From: Bacteroidales bacterium UBA1800 | GTDB lineage: Bacteria; Bacteroidota; Bacteroidia; Bacteroidales; VadinHA17 | Length of the DNA: 10,363 nucleotides | Direction: 5' to 3' | Assembly: GCA_002319915.1 (NCBI GenBank) | Contig: DCFQ01000005.1 | Location: 716-11,078 of the forward strand | Shown here: in pieces, positions 1 through 7,718 of the stretch | Layout: every line of letters starts with the position of its first letter | Position numbering within the stretch: position 1 is the first letter of the stretch | Translations under genes and position numbers: made by a program | Notes under the pieces: model-generated | Told to the model about the DNA's origin: nothing | The model's input: only the letters and a program-made list of their open reading frames with translations | Databases searched by the model: none

Positions 1-1421
1 GTCTTGAAGGCAATGAAAGGCTGCTTGAGAGTATTCATATAGGCGATTGTTTCGTCTGTATTGTAGCAGAAAATATTGTCGTGCCACTCCGGATTTTTTG
101 CAGACCAGTAGTTATGATGGTGCAGTGTTTTCATCCAGAAATCGGGTTCAAATCCGGCATCTACGCAAGCTTTGATAGTCTCGATCTTGTGTGCTCCAAT
201 GCCTGTCAGCACATTGTTTTGCCTAAGATGATCGAGGACCTTTCCAATCGCATCCGGCTTACCGTTTCCCATGTAATAATCGGCTGTTTCGCCCTGAACA
301 TAGCATGCAACGGCTCCCGTATCGATGGCCTTCTTTATCTTGTCCATATACTGATCCCAGGGCATCGGGTATGAGCCTTTATCGTCATAAAGAAGACCGG
401 CGCAATCAGATATAAACTGTATTTTACCTATTCCCCGTTTCCAGTATTCGTCAATAAGTGAGCATAGTATCGGGTTGGTTAGCAGGGTATTTATACCGCA
501 ATTCTCAGCCAGCAGGAGGGTTGCAAATATTTTCTCCTTCTGATGATAGGCTTTTACAAGCTGCGAAACATAGATCAGGTCGCGCGAATGTGCCCAGCCT
601 CCAATGAGATTCCCTCCCATTATGAGGCGGCTAAGCTCAAATTTGGCGGGATTGCCAGCTTTATCGGTATAATTAATGAATGTGGCCGGCACATTCCCTT
701 TAAGGTCCTTGAGTGATGCATAATTGAATTTAAGCAGGGTGGCTCCTGAGTTGGCATCAATTCCTTTCACCTGCAGATATTTCTCTTCAAAACTGTCCCA
801 CTTCCTTTTCCTGTAAATGGCATAGGCGAATACACCAAGCGCGGGCAGGGTAATAAGGTCCCTGATCATTTCCCGTCTTTTGTTTGGTCCTTCTTCCTGC
901 ACCGGACTCCCGGGGACAGGTTTATGAATTTTCATTTCCCTCCATCGCCTGTACATCCTGTCGATACCGAATAAGTACTCTGCAGGGACGAAAACAAAGG
1001 CGACAAGTACAAATAATTCTATCAGGTTCCGGTTCACCCACATATAGCTTCCTTCTGCAGGAACGCCGATCATATATCCCGGGATGGGCGGGTAAGCCAC
1101 AAAATAGAAAAAGAGCATCAGCGCCCCTCCGATGGCTGCCCATCTTGTAAGTATGCCAAGCATCAGCCCCAGGCCTACAAGTATCATCCCCCAGATATTA
1201 AGGAAGTCTACGACTGCAGTTATTCCCGCACTGCCGGCCATCGCATGGAAGACAGAAGCAAATATCCATTTGGAACCGGCCAGATAGGGAGCCGATGACC
1301 ATCCGGTTATCATAAGCTTTGAAATACCCTCATAGAGGAAATGCCATCCTATGGCCATTTTTATAAGGGTGAAGAGATAAGGCACCGCCTTGCCTGTTTT
1401 CGACGTCAGGGTTGATTCCAT
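1..1421 (-). CDS. DoxX-domain membrane protein fused to a TIM-barrel (aldo/keto-reductase-like) domain, 3' end outside window
   Basis: One uninterrupted frame gives 473 residues and runs off the left edge without a stop. Residues 12-155 look like a DoxX domain: four hydrophobic segments, with the early FLYEGISK signature (E31, G32, K35). DoxX relatives are small quinone-linked or redox membrane proteins. A basic linker (about 155-187) follows, with a twin-arginine stretch (K181, R182, R183, E184) before a short hydrophobic segment (188-203). From about 259 the protein resembles the start of an aldo/keto-reductase-type TIM barrel (FELSRLIMGGNLIGGW). It continues with alternating strands and helices, and has a HHH patch (434-436) and further H and C residues (H411, H447, C452). 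The ATG at 1421 is the first start after an in-frame TAA at 1436-1434. No clear Shine-Dalgarno is seen. The gene lies 228 bp downstream of the receptor operon, so it probably has its own promoter. The domain assignments come from reading the sequence; the catalysed reaction is unknown. Confidence 0.82.
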   Translation of the reverse strand, partial: MESTLTSKTGKAVPYLFTLIKMAIGWHFLYEGISKLMITGWSSAPYLAGSKWIFASVFHAMAGSAGITAVVDFLNIWGMILVGLGLMLGILTRWAAIGGALMLFFYFVAYPPIPGYMIGVPAEGSYMWVNRNLIELFVLVAFVFVPAEYLFGIDRMYRRWREMKIHKPVPGSPVQEEGPNKRREMIRDLITLPALGVFAYAIYRKRKWDSFEEKYLQVKGIDANSGATLLKFNYASLKDLKGNVPATFINYTDKAGNPAKFELSRLIMGGNLIGGWAHSRDLIYVSQLVKAYHQKEKIFATLLLAENCGINTLLTNPILCSLIDEYWKRGIGKIQFISDCAGLLYDDKGSYPMPWDQYMDKIKKAIDTGAVACYVQGETADYYMGNGKPDAIGKVLDHLRQNNVLTGIGAHKIETIKACVDAGFEPDFWMKTLHHHNYWSAKNPEWHDNIFCYNTDETIAYMNTLKQPFIAFK

Positions 1422-1649
1422 TTCCGAAAGGTGAGTTTAATGATTATGCATTTCAGGTCAACTTTACCGGAATGCAATGCGGATCACTCCTTCAAATGCA
1501 TTCTGCCTTTAAATATATAAAAATTCAAAGTATTGGTAACTATCGCAGAGAGGATCAGGAATGATAAAAGTTCCCGCATTTTGCACCGGATTTGCCTGTC
1601 ACTCCATGAGAAGGAGCCCTATGCAGCAAAAAGGATCCAGGGGAACATC
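1422..1649. other. Intergenic gap between the MG2/plug-like gene and the DoxX fusion gene
   Basis: No convincing gene is seen in these 228 bp. The middle (about 1508-1535) is AT-rich. On the minus strand a TACTTTG (1532-1526) resembles the Bacteroidota -7 element TAnnTTTG but is one base short, and no good -33 TTTG sits upstream. It could drive the DoxX fusion gene with a leader of roughly 100 nt. A 7-bp inverted repeat, GAATGCA (1470-1476) and TGCATTC (1497-1503), lies inside that possible leader. No strong hairpin followed by a T-tract is seen after the upstream gene's stop, so read-through from the operon cannot be excluded. Confidence 0.4.
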
Positions 1650-3836
1650 CTATTTCTCAATCCTGAAAAATTTATCGGAGAAGAGAGGTTTTCCGTCTTT
1701 AGTGATGCCCCGGACCCTGATCCTGTACCCGGAAATCAGATCCGACGACCAGAATTCCACCTTCGCAACACCGTTATTATCAGGCTTCACCGAAGGATCC
1801 CAGTACAATGTGTTCCGCATGTCAGGGACCCGGGCCTGCTTCATGGCAGGGGACGAATAGTCTGGCGAGGAAAAGGAATCCACTGGTTCAACCACCCTGT
1901 AATTCATTCGAACGGCATAGTCCGGAAGTGGAATATTACCGAGGTTACCCGTCCTTGTTATAACATTGACGAGCCCGTAAAACATATAATCCCCGACAAA
2001 ATACCTTTCCCTTACAACATCAATTTTCTCAACGATTGCCGGATCAAGGCTGGCAATCAGGTCGGGATCATTCACTACAACCCCGTCGATCATCAGTGTA
2101 GGAGAGTTTTCAAATGGCTTGAGCTCAATCGGGTCAGTCACAATAATCTCATACTTCGACTTTTTGCTCTTGAGCGTTACCCCGGGCAACAGTTCAAAAA
2201 AGACCTCCTGCATAACGGGAAGCTTGATGTAATCATCCATAATAAGCTCATAGTCAGGCTTTCCATAGAACCTTATCTTTCCCGAGGCATGGACCGGCGC
2301 CGGTCTGGAATGAGCCGTATCTTCAACTTTGTAAATCTTTTCGACCTGGTAGTTTACCTTAAGTCTTGTATTGTCCCCGTTCGGACTGCCTGCAGTATCA
2401 GGCAGGAATGAAACGTTGTCATAAACTTCAGAGAAAGTGGATTCAGGCTTGATGACATCATTCAAGTCACTTTTTTCAGGTCGAACAATCAGGTCACGGT
2501 AATAGCTGTCAACAGGTACCCTGAATGTAAAATTCCCGCTCCTGTCAGTCAGTGCATACTGGAAAGTGGCATTTTTCCCTGGTATGGAAAGGAAAAGGAA
2601 CTCGTCCGGATCCGGATTTCCAGTGCTTTTGCTGACAAGCTTCCCATAGATAAAATGATCCTCGTTCTCCCTGGCATAATTCAGGGATGTCCATTTATCT
2701 GACAAAATCGTTTCCCAGTTGATCCAGCTTGACTTAAGATCCGGGAATATGCCGGAGAGGTCCCCTTCAAAATTACCATCAAAGAATTTCCGGACGGCTT
2801 TTTCGGGAAGGGTCCCATATTCTGAGCCAAATACCAGGTAATCAAAATAATCAGAAGGGGTTTTCCCAGTGACTGGAATGATTGAAACATCCAGGTCGGG
2901 GTAGCCGGAAGGACCTGCTGATTCCTTCCCGACTGACATCTCAACCACGATCTTCTCCCTGCGCTTATATGAATCCCGGGCCGAGACATTAATACTTGAG
3001 GGCTGTGATACCGGGGAATAGATGAACTTTTCAGCAACAGGATTGCCTTTCTGGCTGAAGATCGTAAAATGATTTATGCCAGGTGTCAGGATCTTTTTGG
3101 GAACTATGACGACTGTTTTATTTGAAAGCAGGGGGACAGACTGCCTGAAATCGATATTTCCCCTGGTCTCGACAAAAAGATAACAATCCGATCCTTCACG
3201 GGAACGAAAGTCACGTGTAGTTCCAATGTTTACCACTACCGAATCGGGATTTCCGCTGAGGATCTCGGCAGCAAATCCCGAAGCGGGAGGATTTTGAGTT
3301 ACCGCTGCCGCCTTTTTTACTGCAGCTCCGGGAGCGATCGCCTCTTTCCCTGAAAAGCCGTTGCCCGAAACGGCATTGAATACGTTAAGTTTCAGCTTAA
3401 AGCAATTGGCAGGCAAAAAATTCTTCATGTAATTCGTATATGCACGCAGTAAATATGGTCCGGAGCGGAGAGTGTCGGGAAGGGTTATCTTTCCATATCC
3501 CGAACCATTTTCGGTCCCGAGCCGTTTCTGGAGAACCGGCCTGTTTTCCATATTCAGCACCTCGACATATACGATCCTGCTGTCATTTGCAGGTTTGAGG
3601 CTCTGCCTGTCAATCAGTGAGTACTTCAGCCATATATCTTCGCCTGCTGCATAATTATTTCTGTCGGTCTTAAGCCAGATCTCCTCCCAGGGATATGTCC
3701 TGCAGTAATTCTCAAACCTCTTTGTGAGTTCATCCAGGAAGCCTCCTGATTTCTGGGCATATCCGATCAACGGTAATGAAACTGCATAAAGGATAAGGAA
3801 AAGTTCTCTGGTAAGTCTGGTCAATTTAACACTCAT
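1650..3836 (-). CDS. Exported MG2-domain / TonB-plug-like protein without a beta-barrel
   Basis: This 728-residue protein is likely periplasmic or outer-membrane associated. Residues 1-28 form a signal peptide ending in GYAQ. Residues about 52-150 match an MG2 (macroglobulin-like) domain: IWLKTDRNNYAAGEDIWLKY, then SGPYLLRAYTNYMKNF. Residues about 394-442 look like a carboxypeptidase-regulatory-like beta-sandwich (FIYGKLVSKSTG, then TDRSGNFTFRVP). Residues about 543-630 resemble a TonB receptor plug (LMIDGVVVNDP, VEKIDVVRERYFVG, then GLVNVITRTG), yet no barrel follows. The C-terminus (676-728) is another beta-rich piece that begins TLYWDP and contains VEFWSSD. The ATG at 3836 is preferred because AAAGAG lies just upstream and a clean signal peptide follows. 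An in-frame TTG at 3860 would add eight polar residues and overlap the previous gene. It is the last gene of the operon, 10 bp after the DUF4249 stop. In the family these proteins are usually large exported proteins of unknown role; substrate capture or assembly with the receptor is inference. Confidence 0.85.
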   Translation of the reverse strand: MSVKLTRLTRELFLILYAVSLPLIGYAQKSGGFLDELTKRFENYCRTYPWEEIWLKTDRNNYAAGEDIWLKYSLIDRQSLKPANDSRIVYVEVLNMENRPVLQKRLGTENGSGYGKITLPDTLRSGPYLLRAYTNYMKNFLPANCFKLKLNVFNAVSGNGFSGKEAIAPGAAVKKAAAVTQNPPASGFAAEILSGNPDSVVVNIGTTRDFRSREGSDCYLFVETRGNIDFRQSVPLLSNKTVVIVPKKILTPGINHFTIFSQKGNPVAEKFIYSPVSQPSSINVSARDSYKRREKIVVEMSVGKESAGPSGYPDLDVSIIPVTGKTPSDYFDYLVFGSEYGTLPEKAVRKFFDGNFEGDLSGIFPDLKSSWINWETILSDKWTSLNYARENEDHFIYGKLVSKSTGNPDPDEFLFLSIPGKNATFQYALTDRSGNFTFRVPVDSYYRDLIVRPEKSDLNDVIKPESTFSEVYDNVSFLPDTAGSPNGDNTRLKVNYQVEKIYKVEDTAHSRPAPVHASGKIRFYGKPDYELIMDDYIKLPVMQEVFFELLPGVTLKSKKSKYEIIVTDPIELKPFENSPTLMIDGVVVNDPDLIASLDPAIVEKIDVVRERYFVGDYMFYGLVNVITRTGNLGNIPLPDYAVRMNYRVVEPVDSFSSPDYSSPAMKQARVPDMRNTLYWDPSVKPDNNGVAKVEFWSSDLISGYRIRVRGITKDGKPLFSDKFFRIEK

Positions 3837-3846
3837 AATCTCTTTC

Positions 3847-4983
3847 TTATTTATCTTCAACCCAAAAATCAGGTTTTATTTTAGTACCCCTGACAGTACA
3901 GTCAGCGCACCCTTTGTAGTCCGTCACAGTCACCCAGGAAGGGATAACGCGAAAAGGACTGGCATCCAGTATCCATTTACTGGTGTTAAGGTTAGGAATC
4001 GGATCATTGTTGTAAACTGTATCGGTCACACAGGATACATATGGATTTACCAGTCCCGCGAAAAACTGTTCAATAAAAATCCTTTTCATCGATTTTGCGG
4101 AAACACTGAAATAGCCCAAAACCTTTTCCCCGGGATCCTCAATGCAATGGATATTGCTGTTTATTGATGCAGGGATGATATCATAGAGGCTGCCCACATC
4201 CTCGGTTATGCTCCGGAGCTTATCCCAGTATTTGAATTCTTCCTCATCAAGTGAATACTGGGTTACAAGCAAACTGTACCTGTTGGTCAGCCTGTCGGTC
4301 TGGTTTGTGATAAGCCTTATCGGATACTTCACGATCCTGGTGCTGGCCAGGAGCGAGGTGTTCTTAATATTTATGGCGGTGGAATTCTCTGTAACCCAAC
4401 AGATCTTATTCAAAGGCATTACGAAAGGAAGCTGTATCTTCCAGGTCTCAGTGTAATCCCACCTGAAATAGTCACACTTCCCCTCCGGGTCCCTGGCATC
4501 GAGATAAATCTGGCATCCCTCAGCAGGTCCGCGGTAAAGAGTTCTCTCCCTGATAGTCACCTTCTCATAGTAGATACTGTCAATCGGGGGTACCGGCTTC
4601 ATTTCCATCGGCAGGGATTCGTATGAATAAAAATTCAGATCGGAATTAGCATGGACCGTAAGCTTGTACTTCCTGCCAACAATTCCCCGGAACTCCGCAG
4701 TGTCAGTGATATAGATCCCGGCACCATGTTCCCTGAGCTTCCAGGAATTACCCTGGTCATCGCTCAGGATCACCTCGCATCCGCTGACCGGCTTTGCCGT
4801 GATCCTGCTGCCAAGCGGCAGGGATCTTGAAAGCTTAATGGTATTTACCTCATGCTGGTCGGTTATAAGGCCCTCAACAACAAGCGAAATCTGGGTCTCC
4901 TCTGTCTCCGGGACAAACTGTGTGATGCACCCCCCGGTCAGAAGGAGCATAAGAAAATATGCTAAGTACCTTTTCAATCTCAT
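3847..4983 (-). CDS. DUF4249 family outer-membrane lipoprotein
   Basis: The 378-residue product begins with a lipoprotein signal peptide: basic MRLKR, a hydrophobic core, then LTGGC with the lipidated cysteine at C19. Acidic residues follow within ten positions (PETEE), compatible with export to the outer membrane. The body matches DUF4249: an early beta domain (SLVVEGLITDQHEVNTIKLSRS, a span read in two parts), a middle Y-W region (FKYWDKLRSITEDVGSLYDI) followed by GYFSVSA, and a C-terminal CADC (C359, C362) before KPDFW. DUF4249 proteins are typically encoded beside TonB-dependent receptors in Bacteroidota; a SusD-like partner role is a common hypothesis, not proven. The ATG at 4983 is chosen: it lies 4 bp after the receptor's TAG and has AGTAGG immediately upstream. 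The alternative TTG at 4998 would overlap the receptor's end. Function beyond the family name is unknown. Confidence 0.9.
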   Translation of the reverse strand: MRLKRYLAYFLMLLLTGGCITQFVPETEETQISLVVEGLITDQHEVNTIKLSRSLPLGSRITAKPVSGCEVILSDDQGNSWKLREHGAGIYITDTAEFRGIVGRKYKLTVHANSDLNFYSYESLPMEMKPVPPIDSIYYEKVTIRERTLYRGPAEGCQIYLDARDPEGKCDYFRWDYTETWKIQLPFVMPLNKICWVTENSTAINIKNTSLLASTRIVKYPIRLITNQTDRLTNRYSLLVTQYSLDEEEFKYWDKLRSITEDVGSLYDIIPASINSNIHCIEDPGEKVLGYFSVSAKSMKRIFIEQFFAGLVNPYVSCVTDTVYNNDPIPNLNTSKWILDASPFRVIPSWVTVTDYKGCADCTVRGTKIKPDFWVEDK

Positions 4984-4987
4984 CCTA

Positions 4988-7717
4988 CTAGAAATCAAAA
5001 TTGAAGCTCAGCGATGGGATAGCTTTGCCAAAGACAGAGAGCTTATACCCGTTTATCCCCTTGTTCTCATTTTTGAAATAGACAGAATAGACGTTCTGCC
5101 TTCCCAGCACATTATAGATTGAAAATACCCAGTAAGGATTCGCAATTTTGTGAGATCTCAGGTTCCCTCCTACCTTTATAGAAAGATCCAGCCTCATATA
5201 ATCCGGTATCCTGTATTTATTCCTGTCGGAATAATATACTATCAGCATGTCGTCAAGATTATAGGTGGAGACCGGATATGTTATCGGGCGGCCGGTAGTA
5301 TAGGTATAGTTTGCAGAGAAGCTGTAGCGTCTTGAGAAAAGAAAATTGAAGGTACCCACAAAGTCATGCGGCCTGTCATAGTTGGCAGGGAACCATTTAC
5401 CGTTATTGATGACCTCATCACTGAACCTGCCGGTCGTTTTCAGCATCGACCTTGAATAGGTGTATGCAAGGCTCCAGCGCACTCTCCCCTCATCTTTCTT
5501 CAGCAGCAGCTCAATCCCGTAAGCTCTTCCCTTTACGTCAACCAGGTCCCGCTCCACATTGTCGTTCATCACGAGGTTTGCCCCGCCCTTGAAATCGACC
5601 ATGTTCTTTATCTCCTTGTAGTAGATCTCAGCGGAAGCCTGGATATTGTTCCTGGAGAGCATCCTGTAATACCCGATAGCGAACTGGTCGCCTATCTGGG
5701 GTTTGAGATGGTAATCGCTCAACTGCCAGGTGTCTGTGGGTGATATCGAGGTCGTGTTTGATAAAAGATGCAGGTATTGTCTTGTCCTGTTGTAATTAAG
5801 CTTAAGCGAGCTGTTCTGTGAAGTCCTGAAGTTCAGCGACACCCTGTATTCCGGACCCATATAGGTTCTGTAGATCTGGTTGGCCCTGAAATTCAGTGTG
5901 TCGGTAACAGTCGAAGAGCTCTTCGGGTAGTTCGGGTCATAAACCATGAATTCAGCCGGGCCAAACCCCATGAATGTTGAGAACCGGATCCCCCCGTTTA
6001 TTGAAAGATAATCGGTAACGGTGAACTTATCCTCGAAATATAGTGCCGACTCGAGTGCCCTCTCTTCCTGAAGCGTTCTCGCAATGACAAATGAAGAATC
6101 GCTTGCCGGGCGATAGTTGCCGGGTAAAACAGAATATCTTGTCAGTTCAGCGCCATAATTGATCTCATTTCTTCCCTGGTAGAGGTTGAAATCAGCCTTC
6201 AGTCCGGTGCTGTTGATCCTGTGGGAAAGGATAAATGCTTCCGAAGGTGTGGATTCACTTGATATATCATACCGGTAATTGCTGTTATTAAGTGAAAACT
6301 GTGCAAAGAACCTGGAATTAAAGAAGTGCCGCCACCTCAGGGCGATCAGGTTATTGTCGTAACTGTAAACCGTATCGGAATTGAACCTGAAAGCATCATG
6401 GCTCATATAGGCTGCCAGGTCGATCTTGTTGTTCTTATTGACATCATATGTAATGCTCGCGTTAAGATCGTAGAATGACGCCCTGCTTTTCTTGAGTGCC
6501 GCATTGTTTATCATTTTCAGCACCCAGTTTGAATAGGTGGTCCTACCGGTAACGATATAGGTTATAGTATCCTTCTTAATCGGCCCGGTGACCATGAGAT
6601 GTGTCGTAATAGGGCTTATCCCTGCATTACCGGCGAATTCTTTCCGGTTGCCTTCCTTTCCCGTAATGTCCAGCACGGAAGAGATCCTTCCGCCGTAGCG
6701 GGCGGGGATGCCTCCCTTATACAAAGTCACATCCCTCATTATGTCGGAGTTGACAGCGGAGAAGAACCCGAAAAAGTGCGATGTATTGTATACAGGTGCT
6801 CCATACATGAGGATCAGGTTCTGATCGGATGATCCACCTCTCACATTGAATCCGGCTGATCCTTCTCCAACCGACTGAACCCCCGGCATCAGAAGGACAT
6901 TCTTGATAATGTCGGATTCCCCCATCGAAGTCGGCATCAGCCTGAATGACGTGAGATTAACTTTTTCAACCCCTACCTCATAACGCTGGAATATTACATT
7001 TTTCTGAGCTGAGACGACGGTCTCCTTTAACGGGATGAGTGTACTGGTCATCTCCATATTCATTTCCCCGGACCCGTAGAGGTTTACACTTACCTGGTTC
7101 TCCTTCATCCCGATGAATGAAAACTGGATCAGGTGAGCCCCCCTGGGAAGAGGAAGCGAGTAGAAGCCATATTCATTGGATATGGTTCCTGCTGAAAGCT
7201 TCTGCTCAAACACCGTGACCCCCGAAACAGGTTCCTTTGAATCCCTGTTGGTAATATACCCGGAGATAGTAACATTTCCCGGCTTGTTCCTGTCGGCCGG
7301 ATTGCCGATATCCACAAAAGCATTTCCTGTCAGAACCTGTTTTTCCTGCGTTGCATATTCGGTCGGTGCAAGGTAAGTTTGACCAGATTTAATTCCGGCA
7401 TCCTCCACCCTTATGGCAAAATTGCTTGTGATTATGACATCCCCGGAATTATCGATAAGATAGTAAAGCGACTTATTCCTGAAGAGCAGGTCGAGGAATT
7501 GGTTCAGGGATGTTATTCCAGGGAAATCGCCGGGCCTGAGGTCCCTGACCCACTCATCCCTGTAATAGAACTTTATATTGTAAAGGCTCTCAGCGCTGGC
7601 AACAAACTCGTTGAATGTCTGGTTTTTGTAGTCCCATGATATCTTAATCTCCTCCTGGGCCAGCAGGGTTCCTGATAAAAACAAAGTCAGGAGGGCAATC
7701 TGAATTTTTAATTTCAT
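4988..7717 (-). CDS. TonB-dependent outer-membrane receptor with STN and carboxypeptidase-regulatory-like domains
   Basis: The 909-residue protein is a TonB-energised outer-membrane transporter. The domains in order are: signal peptide 1-20 (ending LLA, then QEE); an STN (secretin/TonB N-terminal) domain at about 28-100; a carboxypeptidase-regulatory-like beta-sandwich at about 148-225 (VTISGYITNRDSKEPVSGVTV); a TonB-box-like KETVVSA at 231-237; a plug at about 255-355 with the hallmark GFNVRGGSSDQNLILMYGAP and GGIPARYGGRISSVLDI; and a 22-strand-type barrel from about 360 to the C-terminal phenylalanine (FNFDF), which suits BAM-mediated insertion. Length is normal for the family. The ATG at 7717 begins one base after the preceding stop and opens a clean signal peptide; an upstream TTG at 7747 is less likely. 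The gene lies between the small lead gene and DUF4249. The STN domain often signals to a FecR-type anti-sigma factor, but no such gene is present here. The substrate cannot be told from sequence. Confidence 0.95.
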   Translation of the reverse strand: MKLKIQIALLTLFLSGTLLAQEEIKISWDYKNQTFNEFVASAESLYNIKFYYRDEWVRDLRPGDFPGITSLNQFLDLLFRNKSLYYLIDNSGDVIITSNFAIRVEDAGIKSGQTYLAPTEYATQEKQVLTGNAFVDIGNPADRNKPGNVTISGYITNRDSKEPVSGVTVFEQKLSAGTISNEYGFYSLPLPRGAHLIQFSFIGMKENQVSVNLYGSGEMNMEMTSTLIPLKETVVSAQKNVIFQRYEVGVEKVNLTSFRLMPTSMGESDIIKNVLLMPGVQSVGEGSAGFNVRGGSSDQNLILMYGAPVYNTSHFFGFFSAVNSDIMRDVTLYKGGIPARYGGRISSVLDITGKEGNRKEFAGNAGISPITTHLMVTGPIKKDTITYIVTGRTTYSNWVLKMINNAALKKSRASFYDLNASITYDVNKNNKIDLAAYMSHDAFRFNSDTVYSYDNNLIALRWRHFFNSRFFAQFSLNNSNYRYDISSESTPSEAFILSHRINSTGLKADFNLYQGRNEINYGAELTRYSVLPGNYRPASDSSFVIARTLQEERALESALYFEDKFTVTDYLSINGGIRFSTFMGFGPAEFMVYDPNYPKSSSTVTDTLNFRANQIYRTYMGPEYRVSLNFRTSQNSSLKLNYNRTRQYLHLLSNTTSISPTDTWQLSDYHLKPQIGDQFAIGYYRMLSRNNIQASAEIYYKEIKNMVDFKGGANLVMNDNVERDLVDVKGRAYGIELLLKKDEGRVRWSLAYTYSRSMLKTTGRFSDEVINNGKWFPANYDRPHDFVGTFNFLFSRRYSFSANYTYTTGRPITYPVSTYNLDDMLIVYYSDRNKYRIPDYMRLDLSIKVGGNLRSHKIANPYWVFSIYNVLGRQNVYSVYFKNENKGINGYKLSVFGKAIPSLSFNFDF

Positions 7718-7718
7718 T

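Noticed and set aside
922..1143. 73-codon minus-strand frame inside the DoxX region
   Set aside because: It lies in another frame within the DoxX domain, is arginine- and cysteine-rich, and has no independent support.
1533..2411. Long plus-strand open frame (292 codons) antisense to the MG2/plug-like gene
   Set aside because: It starts at a TTG, has no domain or signal peptide, and is a low-complexity mix of residues typical of the antisense of a real gene. The minus-strand frame has clear domains.
4984..4998. TTG at 4998 as start of the DUF4249 gene
   Set aside because: It would overlap the receptor's end and add five residues before the basic start of the signal peptide; the ATG at 4983 gives a normal lipoprotein signal.
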